A stretch of DNA of 64,000 nt from Burkholderiales bacterium. GTDB lineage: Bacteria > Pseudomonadota > Gammaproteobacteria > Burkholderiales > Casimicrobiaceae. Shown piece after piece: positions 13,785-24,730 of this stretch. Numbering within the stretch: position 1 is the first letter of the stretch; every line of letters begins with the position of its first letter. The notes under the pieces are model-generated. The model ran no database searches. It had not been told where the DNA came from and saw only the letters and a program-made list of their open reading frames with translations. The stretch covers positions 50,477 through 114,476 of the forward strand of contig JADYZP010000062.1 in the NCBI GenBank assembly GCA_020853025.1, in the 5' to 3' direction. The translations under genes were made by a program, and so were the position numbers.

Positions 13785-13810
13785 GAACGCCCGCAATGAC
13801 GCGGGCGTTC
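13785..13810. terminator. Probable bidirectional terminator between convergent genes
   Basis: Perfect 10-bp stem gaacgcccgc-aatgac-gcgggcgttc between a + strand CDS and the - strand tRNA-Leu; no clean U-tract. Confidence 0.65.
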
Positions 13811-13843
13811 CGATAGATCTTTGCTCGACTGCCGATGTTAAAG

Positions 13844-13930
13844 TGGTGCCCAGGAAGGGACTCGAACCCCCACAGTGTTGCCACCGCTAGGACCTGAACC
13901 TAGTGCGTCTACCAATTCCGCCACCTGGGC
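13844..13930 (-). tRNA. tRNA-Leu(CAG)
   Basis: Reverse complement gcccaggtggcggaattggtagacgcactaggttcaggtcctagcggtggcaacactgtgggggttcgagtcccttcctgggcacca folds as class II tRNA; loop TTCAGGT, anticodon CAG; CCA encoded. Confidence 0.96.
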
Positions 13931-13966
13931 AACCGCAACCGGCAATTCTACTTTTCGCAACATCCC

Positions 13967-16333
13967 TTGTCAAAAAAGCCCCATCTCTCCCGCCCTGCGG
14001 TTGAAACCCGATCCCGGCCCACCGCCACCCCCGGGCGTCGTAACGCGACCACGCCTGGCGCCGACGCGCAAATGCATGCGCCGCGCCGAGCGCGTCGCGG
14101 CGACATCGATCCCGAACTGCTGCCTACACGCGACGCGATTCTCGCCGCATTGAAGGGCGCCGGCGTTCCGCTGCCGGCGGACGAGCTCGAGCGCGCGCTG
14201 AGCGTAGCGCCGGTGGCACAGTCGGCATTCGCCGGCCGGCTGGCCGCGATGGAGCGCGACGGCCAATTGCTGACCAACCGCAAGGGCGAGCTGTGCGTTG
14301 TCGCCAAGCTCGATCTCGTCGTCGGCACCGTCCAGGGTCATCCGGACGGCTTCGGCTTTCTCGTCCCCGACGAGGGCGGCGACGACTACTTCCTGAGCGC
14401 GCGCGAGATGCACAAGGTGCTGCACGGCGACCGCGCTGTCGTACGCCGCAGCGGCACCGACCGTCGCGGCAGAGCCGAAGGCGCGATCGTCGAGGTGCTC
14501 GCACGCGCGAACCGCGAGGTTGTCGGCCGCATCTACGAAGAACGCGGTGTCCACTTCATCGTCGCCGAGAACCGGCGGATCAACCAGGATTTCCTGGTGC
14601 CCGGGGACGCGACCGGCGGTGCTTCGAACGGGCAGATCGTCGTCGCGCAAATCGTCGAGCAACCGTCCGAGCATCGCGAAGCGGTTGCTCGCGTGACCGA
14701 GGTGCTGGGCAGCGCGACCGACGCCGGCATCGAGATCGAGATTGCGCTACGCAAGCACGCGCTGCCCTTCGAGTTCTCGAAGGAGGCGCAGCGACAGGCG
14801 AAGCGGCTGCCCACCGAGGTGCGCCCAGCCGAACACAAGGGACGCGTCGATCTGACCGACAAACCGCTGGTTACCATCGACGGCGAGACCGCGAAGGACT
14901 TCGACGACGCCGTGTTCTGCGAACGCGGCGGCCGCGGCTTCCGGCTGATCGTCGCCATTGCCGACGTCTCGCACTACGTGCGCGACGGCGATGCGATCGA
15001 CCGCGACGCGCGCGAGCGCGGCACCTCGGTCTACTTCCCGCGCCGTGTGATCCCGATGCTGCCGGAAGAGCTGTCGAACGAGCTTTGTTCGCTGAAGCCC
15101 GACGTCGACCGGCTGTGCATGGCCTGCGAGATGGAGATCGCGCCGCAGGGAGCGATCAAGACCTACAAATTCTATCCGGCCGTCATGCATTCGCGGGCGC
15201 GCCTCACGTACACGCAGGTGTGGGCCTGGCTGTCGGAGCCGACGAAGGGGAAAGGCGCAAAGGCCGATAGCGCGCAGGCGAAGGCGCTGCTGCCGCATCT
15301 GTCGGACCTGTACGCGCTGTACCAGGCGCTCGCCGGCGCACGCGCGAAGCGCGGCGCGATCGACTTCGAAACGCCGGAGCTCGAGATCGAGTTCGACGAT
15401 CACGGCAAGATCACCGCAATCGCGCCTGCACCGCGCAACGATGCGCACAAGCTGATCGAGGAATGCATGCTCGCCGCCAACGTCTGCGCGGCGGACTTCC
15501 TGATCCGGCATCCGCATCCGGCGCTCTACCGCGTGCACGACCGTCCTCCACCGGACAAGCTCACGGCGCTGCGCGATTTCCTCGCCACGTCGGCGCTGCG
15601 CCTGGGTGGCGGCGACGCACCAAAGCCCGGGGACTACGCGAAACTGCTGCAAGGTGTGCGCGAGCGCGCCGACTACGACCTCATCCAGACGGTGCTGCTG
15701 CGCTCGCTGTCGCAGGCGCAGTACCGCTCCGATAACGAGGGCCATTTCGGCCTGGCCTTCGACGCCTATACGCACTTCACGTCGCCGATCCGCCGCTATC
15801 CCGACCTCCTCGTCCACCGTGCGATCAGGGCGGCGCTCGCCGGACAGCAGTACAAGCCCGGCAGCGCGACGTGGCAGCAGCTCGGCACGCACACGTCGAT
15901 GACCGAGCGGCGTGCGGACGAGGCCACGCGCGACGTCGTCAACTGGCTGAAGTGTCACTACATGCGCGACCGCATCGGCGAGTCCTTCGACGGCACGATC
16001 AGCGGCGTCACCAGCTTCGGCATCTTCGTCACGCTCGACGGACTCGCAGTCGATGGACTCGTGCACATCACGGAACTGGGACGCGACTACTTTCACTTCG
16101 ATCCGGCGCGCCACGCACTGATCGGCGAACGCAGCGGCGTCGTTTTCCAGCTCGCCGGCCGCGTGCGCGTGAAAGTCGCCCGCGTCGACATGGAGCAGAC
16201 GAAAATAGACTTCACGCTGGATGAAGACGCGAGTGCTGCTAAAGGAGCGACGCCCAAGCAGGCGTCGCGTCCGGTGTTCGCGGAACCGTTGTCGCGCGAG
16301 AGCCGGTCTCAGAAGAGCAAGCAGCGGCGCTAG
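13967..16333 (+). CDS. rnr: Ribonuclease R
   Basis: RNB catalytic motif (TIDGETAKDFDDAVFCE, HFTSPIRRYPDLLVHRAI), C-terminal S1 domain; TTG start likely. Confidence 0.95.
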   Translation: MSKKPHLSRPAVETRSRPTATPGRRNATTPGADAQMHAPRRARRGDIDPELLPTRDAILAALKGAGVPLPADELERALSVAPVAQSAFAGRLAAMERDGQLLTNRKGELCVVAKLDLVVGTVQGHPDGFGFLVPDEGGDDYFLSAREMHKVLHGDRAVVRRSGTDRRGRAEGAIVEVLARANREVVGRIYEERGVHFIVAENRRINQDFLVPGDATGGASNGQIVVAQIVEQPSEHREAVARVTEVLGSATDAGIEIEIALRKHALPFEFSKEAQRQAKRLPTEVRPAEHKGRVDLTDKPLVTIDGETAKDFDDAVFCERGGRGFRLIVAIADVSHYVRDGDAIDRDARERGTSVYFPRRVIPMLPEELSNELCSLKPDVDRLCMACEMEIAPQGAIKTYKFYPAVMHSRARLTYTQVWAWLSEPTKGKGAKADSAQAKALLPHLSDLYALYQALAGARAKRGAIDFETPELEIEFDDHGKITAIAPAPRNDAHKLIEECMLAANVCAADFLIRHPHPALYRVHDRPPPDKLTALRDFLATSALRLGGGDAPKPGDYAKLLQGVRERADYDLIQTVLLRSLSQAQYRSDNEGHFGLAFDAYTHFTSPIRRYPDLLVHRAIRAALAGQQYKPGSATWQQLGTHTSMTERRADEATRDVVNWLKCHYMRDRIGESFDGTISGVTSFGIFVTLDGLAVDGLVHITELGRDYFHFDPARHALIGERSGVVFQLAGRVRVKVARVDMEQTKIDFTLDEDASAAKGATPKQASRPVFAEPLSRESRSQKSKQRR

Positions 16334-16354
16334 CGCGAACTCGCAACGACCCGA

Positions 16355-18892
16355 TCAGTCGGCCTTCGCCTTCTCCTTCATTGCCGCTTCGAGCGTCTTG
16401 ATGTCGGCCGGCGACAGCTGCGGTCGATCGACCTTGATCGTCAGTTTGTCGAGCTTGGCGGTCAACGCGAAGGGTGGTGTGTAGTCGGCGTCGTTGACGC
16501 CGGTCAGCGTGTCGGAGCCGATGTCGAAGCTCTCGTCCCACTGCAGGATGATCGGTAGCGTCTTTTCCATCTTCTTCGTATCGAGCACCTTGCCGTCGAC
16601 CTTCAGCGTGCCGACGCCGGGGCGGCCGAGACCGCTGAAGCTGTTGTAGACCAGCGTGCCGACACCCAGGCCGTCGTACTTGAAGTCGAACTCCACCGTG
16701 TGCTTGCCCGGGGTCAGCGCTTCAGGACCCTCCCACTTGATGCGCTCGAGATCGAGCAGGTTCCACAGGAACACCGGCTTGCCCTTGAGCAGGTAGAAAC
16801 CGTAGCCGGCGAAGCGCCCGCCCGAGGTCAGCAGCATGCCCTCGGCGCCGCCTTGCGGCACGTCGATGTCGGCGGTGATCGTGTACGACGTGTTGAGCAG
16901 CAGCGGTGAGTCGCCCTGCGGCAGCCCGACCATCGGGTGCGTATAGACGAACTCGCTGCGTCCGGCGGTGATATTCGGCCGCGGCGCGATGACCCGCGCC
17001 GCCACCGACGCGTCGAGCGGAAAGACATGGTACTTCTTCGCCTCGGCGATGAACTGCTTGCGCATCTGCGCGACCTTCTGCGGGTATTGCGCGGCGATGT
17101 CTTCGGACTGGCTGAAATCCTTGTTCAGGTTGTAGAGCTGGAACACTTGGTTGTTCAGCGGGTCGGTATTGGCGGCGCCGAAGGCCTGCCACGGCGCGCG
17201 GTCGACCTTGGTGCTGAGCAGCCAGCCTTCGTCGTAGAGCGCCCACTGGCCCATCATTTCGAAGTACTGGGTCTTGTGGCGCGAAGGCGCGTTGGCGTTG
17301 GCCGCGTCGAAGGTGTAGGCGAAGCTCGTGCCTTCGATCGGCTTCTGCCTGATGCCGTCGACCATCTCGGGGGCCTTGATGCCGGTGGCCTCGAGGATCG
17401 TCGGCACGACGTCGATGACGTGCATGAACTGCTGGCGCAACCCGCCCTTGTCCTTGATGCGCGCCGGCCACGACACGACCATGTTCTGATTCGTGCCGCC
17501 CAGGCGCGAGGCGTTCTGCTTGAACCAGTCGAAAGGCGTGTCGAAGGCCCACGACCAGCCGGCTGACATGTGGTTGTAGGTCTTGTCGGTGCCCCAGACG
17601 TCGTAGTATTTCTTGATCTGCACGTCCACCGGAATCGAGACGCCGTTGAAGAACGCCACTTCGTTGGGCGTGCCCAGCGGCCCGCCCTCCGCGCTGGTGC
17701 CGTTGTCGCCGTTGATGTAGATGATGAGCGTGTTGTCGAGCTTGCCGAGGTCCTCGAAGGCCTGGATCACGCGGCCGATCTCGTGGTCGTCGTAGGCGGC
17801 GAAGGCGGCGAAGACCTCGACCTGGCGAATGTAGAGCTTCTTCGCTTCGGCGCTGAGCGAGTCCCACGGCGGCAGCACATCCTTGGGCCAGGGCGCCAGC
17901 TTCGTATCCTTCGGGATCACGCCGAGTTTCTTCTGGTTCTCGAAAATGCGCTCGCGCAGCTTCTCGTAGCCGTCGTCGAAGAGGTGCATGGCGTGGATCT
18001 TGTCGAACCACTCCTTGGTCGGATGGTGCGGCGCGTGCGTAGCACCTGGCGCGTATTTGACGAAGATCGGCTTGGAGGGATCGATCTGGTGCATCCGCGT
18101 CGCCCAGTCGATGGCGTCATCGGCCATCGCGGTGATCAGATTCCAGGTGCCGGGGGGCTTGCCGACGAACGGATAGATCTGCGTCGTGTTGCGGAAGAGG
18201 TTCGGCTCCCACTGGTTGGCGTCGCCGCCGACGAAACCGTAGAAGTACTCGAAGCCCATGCCGGTCGGCCACTGGTTGAAGGGCCCCGACTGGCTGGCCT
18301 GGAAGGCCGGCGTGTTGTGGTCCTTGCCGAACCACGACGTGTTGTAGCCGTTGTCGAGCAGGATGCGGCCGATGGTCGCGTTATCGACGCCGATGATGCT
18401 GTTGTAGCCGGGGAAACCCGTCGACTGCTCGGCGATCACGCCGAAGCCCGCCGAATGGTGGTTGCGCCCGGTGATCAGCGCGGCGCGCGTCGGCGAGCAC
18501 AGCGACGTCGAGAACATCCGGTTGTAGCGCAGGCCTTCCTTGGCAATGCGGTCCATCGCCGGCATCGGGATCACGCCGCCGAAGGTGCTGGGCACGCCGA
18601 AGCCGGCGTCGTCGGTAATGATGAGAAGCACGTTCGGTGCGCTCTTCGGCGGCACCACACGCGGCGGCCACCAGGGCTTGGACTGCAGCGCGCCGTCCTT
18701 GATGACACCGCCGAACTTCGGCGCCGGCGGCGGCAGCTGCTTGCCGGAAATGGTCGTGGTGGCGGCGGGCGAGCCCAGCGTTCCGGTGACCTGCTGCGCA
18801 GCGGCCGGGACACCTGCCCACAGCGAACCGATCAGCAGCAAACTAAGGCAAGCGCGGAGCGCGCGGTGGAGGAAGGCTGTGGCGGAAATCAT
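16355..18892 (-). CDS. Arylsulfatase, secreted, Cys-type sulfatase
   Basis: Signal peptide (LRACLSLLLIGSLWAGVPAAAQ), NVLLIITDDAGFG, sulfatase signature CSPTRAALITGRN. Confidence 0.92.
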   Translation of the reverse strand: MISATAFLHRALRACLSLLLIGSLWAGVPAAAQQVTGTLGSPAATTTISGKQLPPPAPKFGGVIKDGALQSKPWWPPRVVPPKSAPNVLLIITDDAGFGVPSTFGGVIPMPAMDRIAKEGLRYNRMFSTSLCSPTRAALITGRNHHSAGFGVIAEQSTGFPGYNSIIGVDNATIGRILLDNGYNTSWFGKDHNTPAFQASQSGPFNQWPTGMGFEYFYGFVGGDANQWEPNLFRNTTQIYPFVGKPPGTWNLITAMADDAIDWATRMHQIDPSKPIFVKYAPGATHAPHHPTKEWFDKIHAMHLFDDGYEKLRERIFENQKKLGVIPKDTKLAPWPKDVLPPWDSLSAEAKKLYIRQVEVFAAFAAYDDHEIGRVIQAFEDLGKLDNTLIIYINGDNGTSAEGGPLGTPNEVAFFNGVSIPVDVQIKKYYDVWGTDKTYNHMSAGWSWAFDTPFDWFKQNASRLGGTNQNMVVSWPARIKDKGGLRQQFMHVIDVVPTILEATGIKAPEMVDGIRQKPIEGTSFAYTFDAANANAPSRHKTQYFEMMGQWALYDEGWLLSTKVDRAPWQAFGAANTDPLNNQVFQLYNLNKDFSQSEDIAAQYPQKVAQMRKQFIAEAKKYHVFPLDASVAARVIAPRPNITAGRSEFVYTHPMVGLPQGDSPLLLNTSYTITADIDVPQGGAEGMLLTSGGRFAGYGFYLLKGKPVFLWNLLDLERIKWEGPEALTPGKHTVEFDFKYDGLGVGTLVYNSFSGLGRPGVGTLKVDGKVLDTKKMEKTLPIILQWDESFDIGSDTLTGVNDADYTPPFALTAKLDKLTIKVDRPQLSPADIKTLEAAMKEKAKAD

Positions 18893-19359
18893 GACGGGTC
18901 CCTCGAGGTTGGCCGGGCTCGCGCATCGCAGTCGCGAGGGCCTGCGGCAATCGTCGAATTTTATACCGGCAGCAGCGGCTGCGTCGATTTGACATTTGAC
19001 AGTTCCGGACATAGCGCATCGAATGACGAGCATCGAAGCCATTCGATGCCGCGGCGTCCAAACGACGCACTGCTGGACAAGTCCCGACAGATAGGCGTCA
19101 CCCAGGTCCTCGGCTCGGCGACCCCGTGCCCGACCGACGCGATCGCCGCCGTTCCTTCGCCACGGTAGGCGCGCTGCTCGCCGCCTGCGCGATCGCGTCG
19201 CGCGTCCCGCGTTCGCGACCCGTCGAGCTTCCAGTCGCGCGACCCCGGACGACCGAAGCGCGTATGATATTGCATTGCAACATGAGGCCGGAACGGCGTC
19301 GCCGCCGACCGCATGGAGCGGCACCTCGAAGATCGAACCTTCCCTTACGCGAACGACGA

Positions 19360-20556
19360 ATGGATATCGGCACCCCGCACTCGCCCACCGCCACGCGGGT
19401 GATGGTGCTCGGCAGCGGTGAACTCGGCAAGGAGCTGATCATCTCGCTGCAGCGGCTCGGCGTCGAGACGATCGCCGTCGACCGCTATGCGAACGCGCCG
19501 GGCCACCAGGTCGCGCACCGAACGCACGTCATCGCCATGACCGACGCCGCGGCACTGCGGCGCCTGATCGAGCAGGAGCGGCCGCAGATCATCGTCCCGG
19601 AGATGGAGGCGATCGCGACCGACGTCCTGGTCGACGTCGAGCGTGATGGTCTCGCCGCGGTGATGCCGTCGGCGCGCGCGGCGCGGTTGACGATGGATCG
19701 CGAAGCGATCAGGCGGCTCGCCACCGAGACGCTGGGCCTGCCGACGGCGCCGTACCGTTTCGCCGAAAGCCTCGCGGGACTGAAGGCGGCGATCGCCGGC
19801 GGCATCGGCTATCCCTGTATCGTAAAGCCCGTGATGTCGTCATCGGGCCGGGGGCAGACGGTCGTGCGCAACGCAAAGGAGGTCGCGCAGGCGTGGCAAT
19901 ACGCGGAGAGCACGGCGCGCGTGCGTGGCTCGCACGTGATCGTCGAAGGCTTCATCGATTTCGACTACGAGATCACGCTGCTCACCGTGCGCGCACGCGG
20001 ACAGGATGGCGCGATCGCCACGCAATTCTGCGCGCCGATCGGCCACCGGCAGATCAACGGCGCCTACGTCGAGTCGTGGCAACCGCAGCCGATGAGCCGC
20101 ATCGCGCTGAAGGCGGCTCGCGATATCGCGAGCCGCGTCACCGCGGAACTGGGCGGCTGCGGCGTCTTCGGCGTCGAGCTCTTCATCAAGGGTCGGGACG
20201 TATGGTTCTCGGAGGTGAGTCCGCGCCCCCACGACACCGGCATGGTCACGCTGTGCACGCAGCCGCAGAGCGAGTTCGACCTGCACGCACGCGCGATGCT
20301 CGGCTTGCCGGTCGACACCCGGATCGCCTCGCCCGGCGCGTCTTCGGCCATCTATGGCGGCACCGAAGCGCGCGGCATCCGCTACGAGGGCGTGGCCGAT
20401 GCGCTGCGCGTACCCGGTTCGGACCTGCGGCTCTTCGGCAAGCCCGAGTCCTACAAGCGCCGGCGGATGGGGATCGCGCTCGCGCGCGGCGACGACATCG
20501 CCAAGGCGCGCGCACGCGCTGGCGAATGCGCGCGGCGCGTGCTGCTGCGCGCCTGA
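19360..20556 (+). CDS. purT: Formate-dependent phosphoribosylglycinamide formyltransferase 2
   Basis: ATP-grasp protein; [67 protein letters not shown]. Confidence 0.96.
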   Translation: MDIGTPHSPTATRVMVLGSGELGKELIISLQRLGVETIAVDRYANAPGHQVAHRTHVIAMTDAAALRRLIEQERPQIIVPEMEAIATDVLVDVERDGLAAVMPSARAARLTMDREAIRRLATETLGLPTAPYRFAESLAGLKAAIAGGIGYPCIVKPVMSSSGRGQTVVRNAKEVAQAWQYAESTARVRGSHVIVEGFIDFDYEITLLTVRARGQDGAIATQFCAPIGHRQINGAYVESWQPQPMSRIALKAARDIASRVTAELGGCGVFGVELFIKGRDVWFSEVSPRPHDTGMVTLCTQPQSEFDLHARAMLGLPVDTRIASPGASSAIYGGTEARGIRYEGVADALRVPGSDLRLFGKPESYKRRRMGIALARGDDIAKARARAGECARRVLLRA

Positions 20557-20559
20557 CCC

Positions 20560-21426
20560 GTGAAGGCGCCCGGCCCGGACCCGGAAACCGATTTCGTCGT
20601 CCAGGCGCCGGTGATTGCGCCATCGACGATCGCGGCACTCGGCCGCCTGGCAGGAGCGCAGGCCATCATCCCTTTCGGGTCGGGCAGCCCCGCCGCCTAC
20701 CGGCTTCCCGGAGTCGCCGGTGACGATGGCTTGGTCGAAGCGGCACGTGCGCAGGGATGCGACGCGGCCTTCGTGCCGAGCGACCACCGCCGCGAGCATG
20801 TCGGCGTCGTCGCCATCGACATGGACTCCACGCTGATCACCATCGAGTGCATCGACGAAATCGCCGACTTGAAGGGCATCAAGCCGGAGGTCGCCGCGAT
20901 CACCGCGAGCGCCATGCGCGGTGAGATCGATTTCGAGCAAAGCTTGAGGCGGCGCGTCGCGTTGCTCGCCGGATTGCCGGTCGCAGTGCTCGAGCGTGTC
21001 TACGAGGAACGAGTGCGACTGTCGCCCGGTGCCGCGCGCATGCTGGCCCGCTTCAAGGCCGCGGGCGCGGTCACCGTGCTGGTCTCGGGCGGCTTCACAT
21101 TCTTCACCGAGCGCCTGCAACAGCGGCTGGGCCTCGACGTCACCGCGGCCAACGTGCTGAGTGCCAAGGACGGCATCCTGACCGGTGACATCGAAGGCGA
21201 CGTCGTCGACGCGCGAATGAAGGCGGAAGTCGTGCGCGCGCAGGTGAGCAAACATGCGCGCAACAGCCGATTGACCGTGGCAATCGGCGATGGCGCCAAC
21301 GACCTGCCCATGTTCGCCGTCGCCGATATCTCGATCGCGTACCGAGCGCAACCCGTCGTTCGCGCGCAGGCCACGCATACGCTCGACTACTGCGGCCTCG
21401 ACGCTGTGCTGAATCTGTTCAAGTGA
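20560..21426 (+). CDS. serB: Phosphoserine phosphatase
   Basis: HAD motifs IDMDSTLITIECIDEIAD, VSGGFTFFTERL, AIGDGANDLPM. Confidence 0.96.
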   Translation: MKAPGPDPETDFVVQAPVIAPSTIAALGRLAGAQAIIPFGSGSPAAYRLPGVAGDDGLVEAARAQGCDAAFVPSDHRREHVGVVAIDMDSTLITIECIDEIADLKGIKPEVAAITASAMRGEIDFEQSLRRRVALLAGLPVAVLERVYEERVRLSPGAARMLARFKAAGAVTVLVSGGFTFFTERLQQRLGLDVTAANVLSAKDGILTGDIEGDVVDARMKAEVVRAQVSKHARNSRLTVAIGDGANDLPMFAVADISIAYRAQPVVRAQATHTLDYCGLDAVLNLFK

Positions 21427-21489
21427 GCGGCCCGCGGTCGGGATTCGCCGGTGGCCGCGCCGCCCTCCACACGCCGACCGCCTCGAACG

Positions 21490-21696
21490 TCAATCCACAG
21501 CGACCAGCACGTCGCTCGCCTTGATCACCGCATGTGCCTTCTTGCCCGGCGCCAGCCCAAGACTACGCACCGATTCGAGCGTGATCATGGCCGTGACATG
21601 AGTGCCGTTGACGTCGAGCGTCACCTCGGCGTTGACTGTGCCTTCCTTCACCGAAACAACGGTGCCGGCGAGCTGATTCCTCGCGCTGATCTTCAT
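21490..21696 (-). CDS. TOBE-domain molybdate/tungstate-binding (Mop-like) protein
   Basis: 68 aa MKISARNQLAGTVVSVKEGTVNAEVTLDVNGTHVTAMITLESVRSLGLAPGKKAHAVIKASDVLVAVD is a single TOBE/Mop domain. Confidence 0.92.
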   Translation of the reverse strand: MKISARNQLAGTVVSVKEGTVNAEVTLDVNGTHVTAMITLESVRSLGLAPGKKAHAVIKASDVLVAVD

Positions 21697-21756
21697 GCGT
21701 TCTCCCTTTGCACACTGAATGATGCATAGCACCCGCATTCGTCCTTCGAACGCGAA

Positions 21757-22254
21757 TCAGACTGGCTCGCCCACCGGGACCTTCGGCGGCGGGACTCCAG
21801 CAGACGGGAGCCGAAGGTCCTTCATGACCGCGACTTCGGTCGGCGCCGGTTGCCGCTGCTGGCGCACCAGCTCGGCCAGCGTGATGCCGCCAAGGAACGA
21901 GAAAATATGTTCATTCAGGCTCGACCACAATTCATGCGTCATGCAGCGACGATCATCGTGACAGTTCTCGCGGCCGCCGCACTGTGTGGCGTCGATCGGC
22001 TCATCCACCGCGATGATGATGTCCGCGACCGACATCTGGTCGGACGGCTTGGCGAGGTGATAACCGCCCCCCGGGCCGCGCACGCTCCCGACCAATCCCG
22101 AGCGCCGCAGCTTGCCGAACAGCTGCTCCAGGTACGACAACGAGATATGCTGTCGCCCGGATACCGCTGCCAGTGTCACCGGACCCTCGCCGCCGTGCAT
22201 CGCGACGTCGATCATTGCGGTCACTGCGAATCGTCCCTTGGTCGTCAAACGCAT
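21757..22254 (-). CDS. iscR: Fe-S cluster regulator IscR (Rrf2 family)
   Basis: [20 protein letters not shown]; cluster ligands C-X5-C-X5-C-X2-H ([19 protein letters not shown]). Confidence 0.94.
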   Translation of the reverse strand: MRLTTKGRFAVTAMIDVAMHGGEGPVTLAAVSGRQHISLSYLEQLFGKLRRSGLVGSVRGPGGGYHLAKPSDQMSVADIIIAVDEPIDATQCGGRENCHDDRRCMTHELWSSLNEHIFSFLGGITLAELVRQQRQPAPTEVAVMKDLRLPSAGVPPPKVPVGEPV

Positions 22255-22357
22255 GATCTGGTCCTTTCGGATGGCGTTTGCCCGGACCCCTCCGCGCCCG
22301 CTGCGTGCGGGATCTGTTGCACGCGGAGCAATTCGTCCAGGACAATAACATTATGTT

Positions 22358-22383
22358 ATACCCGAACGATTTAGTCAACTAAA
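22358..22383 (-). promoter_or_regulatory. Putative type 1 IscR operator upstream of iscR
   Basis: Minus strand reads TTTAGTTGACTAAATCGTTCGGGTAT, close to the type 1 IscR motif known from enterobacterial iscR promoters; 100-130 bp upstream of iscR start. Confidence 0.65.
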
Positions 22384-22395
22384 TCCACGGGAAGT

Positions 22396-23151
22396 TCAAC
22401 GGACCCACTTGTCGATCTGCTGCGGGTCGAAGCGCTCGGCCGTAGCCTTGGCGTCCCCGCAGTCGACGCCGTCGCGCTGCAGCAAGCCGACCAGCCGGTT
22501 GAAGCGCTCGTCGGTCGCGGCAGCATGATCGAGCAACTGGTGGATCGCCTGCACCAGCGGATCGTTCATGTCGGCGGCTATTGCGTACGCGGAGAAACCG
22601 AGCTTGCTGGCCTGCGCTTCACGCCTTTGCTGGTCGTCCTCGGTCACGATGCGTGCCGGGATGCCCACCGCCGTCGCACCCGGCGGGACGTCCCGCACGA
22701 CCACCGCGTTGGACCCAATCTTCGCGCCATCGCCGATCTGGATCGGGCCGAGAATCTTCGCGCCGGCGCCGATCACCACGCCCCGCGCCAATGTCGGATG
22801 CCGTTTGCCGTGATTCCAGGAAGTGCCGCCCAAGGTAACCCCGTGATAGAGCGTGCAGTCGTCGCCGATCTCCGCGGTCTCGCCGATCACCACACCCATG
22901 CCGTGGTCGATGAAGACGCGGCGCCCGATGATGGCGCCCGGGTGGATCTCGATGCCGGTGAACCAGCGGCTCCAGTGCGCGAGCCACCGTGCGAGCCAAC
23001 GCAATCCCATCCGCCACAACGGATGCGGCGCCAGGCGATGCCAGACCAGCGCGTGCAGCCCGGGATAGCAGGTGAGCACCTCCCAGCGACTGCGGGCAGC
23101 AGGATCACGGTCGAAAACGACCGCGATATCTTCGCGAAGTCGTGTGAACAT
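22396..23151 (-). CDS. cysE: Serine O-acetyltransferase
   Basis: Left-handed beta-helix; [55 protein letters not shown]. Confidence 0.95.
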   Translation of the reverse strand: MFTRLREDIAVVFDRDPAARSRWEVLTCYPGLHALVWHRLAPHPLWRMGLRWLARWLAHWSRWFTGIEIHPGAIIGRRVFIDHGMGVVIGETAEIGDDCTLYHGVTLGGTSWNHGKRHPTLARGVVIGAGAKILGPIQIGDGAKIGSNAVVVRDVPPGATAVGIPARIVTEDDQQRREAQASKLGFSAYAIAADMNDPLVQAIHQLLDHAAATDERFNRLVGLLQRDGVDCGDAKATAERFDPQQIDKWVR

Positions 23152-23316
23152 ATCGGCTATTCTGGCCTTTCCGATGAATTTGCTCAACGATTGCCGCGGC
23201 GCCTTTGGCCGAACAGAAACGGTATTCCAGAATACGACTTTGCTAAACTCGACACTGTTGCTCGACGTCAAGACGGCGCCCAGCCGCACTCGTCGGCGTT
23301 GCGCAGGAGGAAAGCC

Positions 23317-24351
23317 ATGCGTGTCCCGTTCAGATTCGCCGCCATCGCGCTGGCCGCCGCGGCCATCGCCAACACCGCTCTGGCGCAGGAGGTCGTGCTC
23401 AAGGTGCATCACTTCTGGCCGCCGGGGGCGATGCCACCATCGACGATCCTCACGCCGTGGTGCGACAAGATCGCAAAGGAATCCGGCAACCGGATGAAAT
23501 GCCAGATCTATCCGGCGATGCAACTCGGCGGCACGCCGTCGAACCTGATCGACCAGGCGAAGGACGGCGTCGCCGACATCGTCTGGACGCTGCCTGGCTA
23601 TACGGCCGGACGCTTTCCGATGATGGAAGTCTTCGAACTGCCGTTCATGTCGAGCAGCGCCGAGGCGACCAGCCAGGCCACGTGGGACTACTACACGCGC
23701 TACGCGCACAAGGAATTTCCGGGGATCAAGGCGCTCGCGGTCAACGTCCACGACAACGGCTATGTCCACACCAATCCGCGGCAGGTGAAGGTGATGGCCG
23801 ACTTCAAGGGACTGCGGATGCGCGCGCCGACGCGGCAGACCAACAAAATGCTGGCGGCCCTAGGCGCGGCGCCCGTCGCGATGCCGCTGCCGGCGCTGGC
23901 CGAGGCGATCAGCAAGGGTGTGGTCGACGGCTACCTGCTGCCGTGGGAAGTGATTCCGTCGATCAAGGCACATGAACTCACCAAGTACACGAGCGAGACC
24001 GACCCCAAGTCGCGCGCGCTGTACACGGCGGTATTCATTCTGGCAATGAACCAGGCGAAGTACGACGGTCTGCCGCCGGATCTCAAGAAGATCATCGACG
24101 CCAACTCCGGCGCATCGCTGTCGAAATCGATGGGCAGGCAGTGGGACGCGTCCGCGCCGCCGGCGCGCAAGCTCGCTGTCGATCGCGGCAACACCTTCTA
24201 CGTGATCCCGGCCTCGGAACTCGCGAACTGGGAAAAGGCCACGGCAAACCTTGCCGAGGAATGGGTCAAGGACGTGTCTGCCCGGGGCAACGACGGCGCG
24301 ATGCTGCTGCGGACCGCACGTGAGCTGATCGCGAAGTACGAGAAGAAGTGA
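23317..24351 (+). CDS. TRAP transporter solute-binding subunit (DctP family)
   Basis: Signal peptide; [25 protein letters not shown]..., [43 protein letters not shown]. Confidence 0.92.
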   Translation: MRVPFRFAAIALAAAAIANTALAQEVVLKVHHFWPPGAMPPSTILTPWCDKIAKESGNRMKCQIYPAMQLGGTPSNLIDQAKDGVADIVWTLPGYTAGRFPMMEVFELPFMSSSAEATSQATWDYYTRYAHKEFPGIKALAVNVHDNGYVHTNPRQVKVMADFKGLRMRAPTRQTNKMLAALGAAPVAMPLPALAEAISKGVVDGYLLPWEVIPSIKAHELTKYTSETDPKSRALYTAVFILAMNQAKYDGLPPDLKKIIDANSGASLSKSMGRQWDASAPPARKLAVDRGNTFYVIPASELANWEKATANLAEEWVKDVSARGNDGAMLLRTARELIAKYEKK

Positions 24352-24689
24352 CGAGGTGCCGACCGGGTACCGCGCGGCTGCCTGGCCGGCTGGCGATTGC
24401 CGCGCTGATGGCCACCATCCTCGCCGTGACGGGACACGCGCAAACCGCGCCGGTGCCCGGTAAACGGTGCATGAACGCGATGCGGAAGATCGATCGCGAA
24501 AGCGCGGAGATCGCGGCCAACGCCGAGCGCATCGCGCGCGATCGCGACGCGCGAGCCGTCTGTTCGTCGCGTCGCGCCTGCGCGCGGCTGGATGGCACGA
24601 TCGATGACGCCGAACGCAAGCAGGCACGGCGCGAGTTGCGCCTTGCCCGCTTCCGGGAGGAAGCCAGCGCAGCCTGCGGGACGAAGTGA
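24348..24689 (+). CDS. Small putative secreted/periplasmic protein
   Basis: GTG start overlapping preceding stop; hydrophobic N-terminal segment then charged helix with paired Cys. Confidence 0.45.
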   Translation: MTRCRPGTARLPGRLAIAALMATILAVTGHAQTAPVPGKRCMNAMRKIDRESAEIAANAERIARDRDARAVCSSRRACARLDGTIDDAERKQARRELRLARFREEASAACGTK

Positions 24690-24730
24690 TCAGCGAGGCA
24701 TGATCGCCACGTCGATGAGCCTTGACACGC

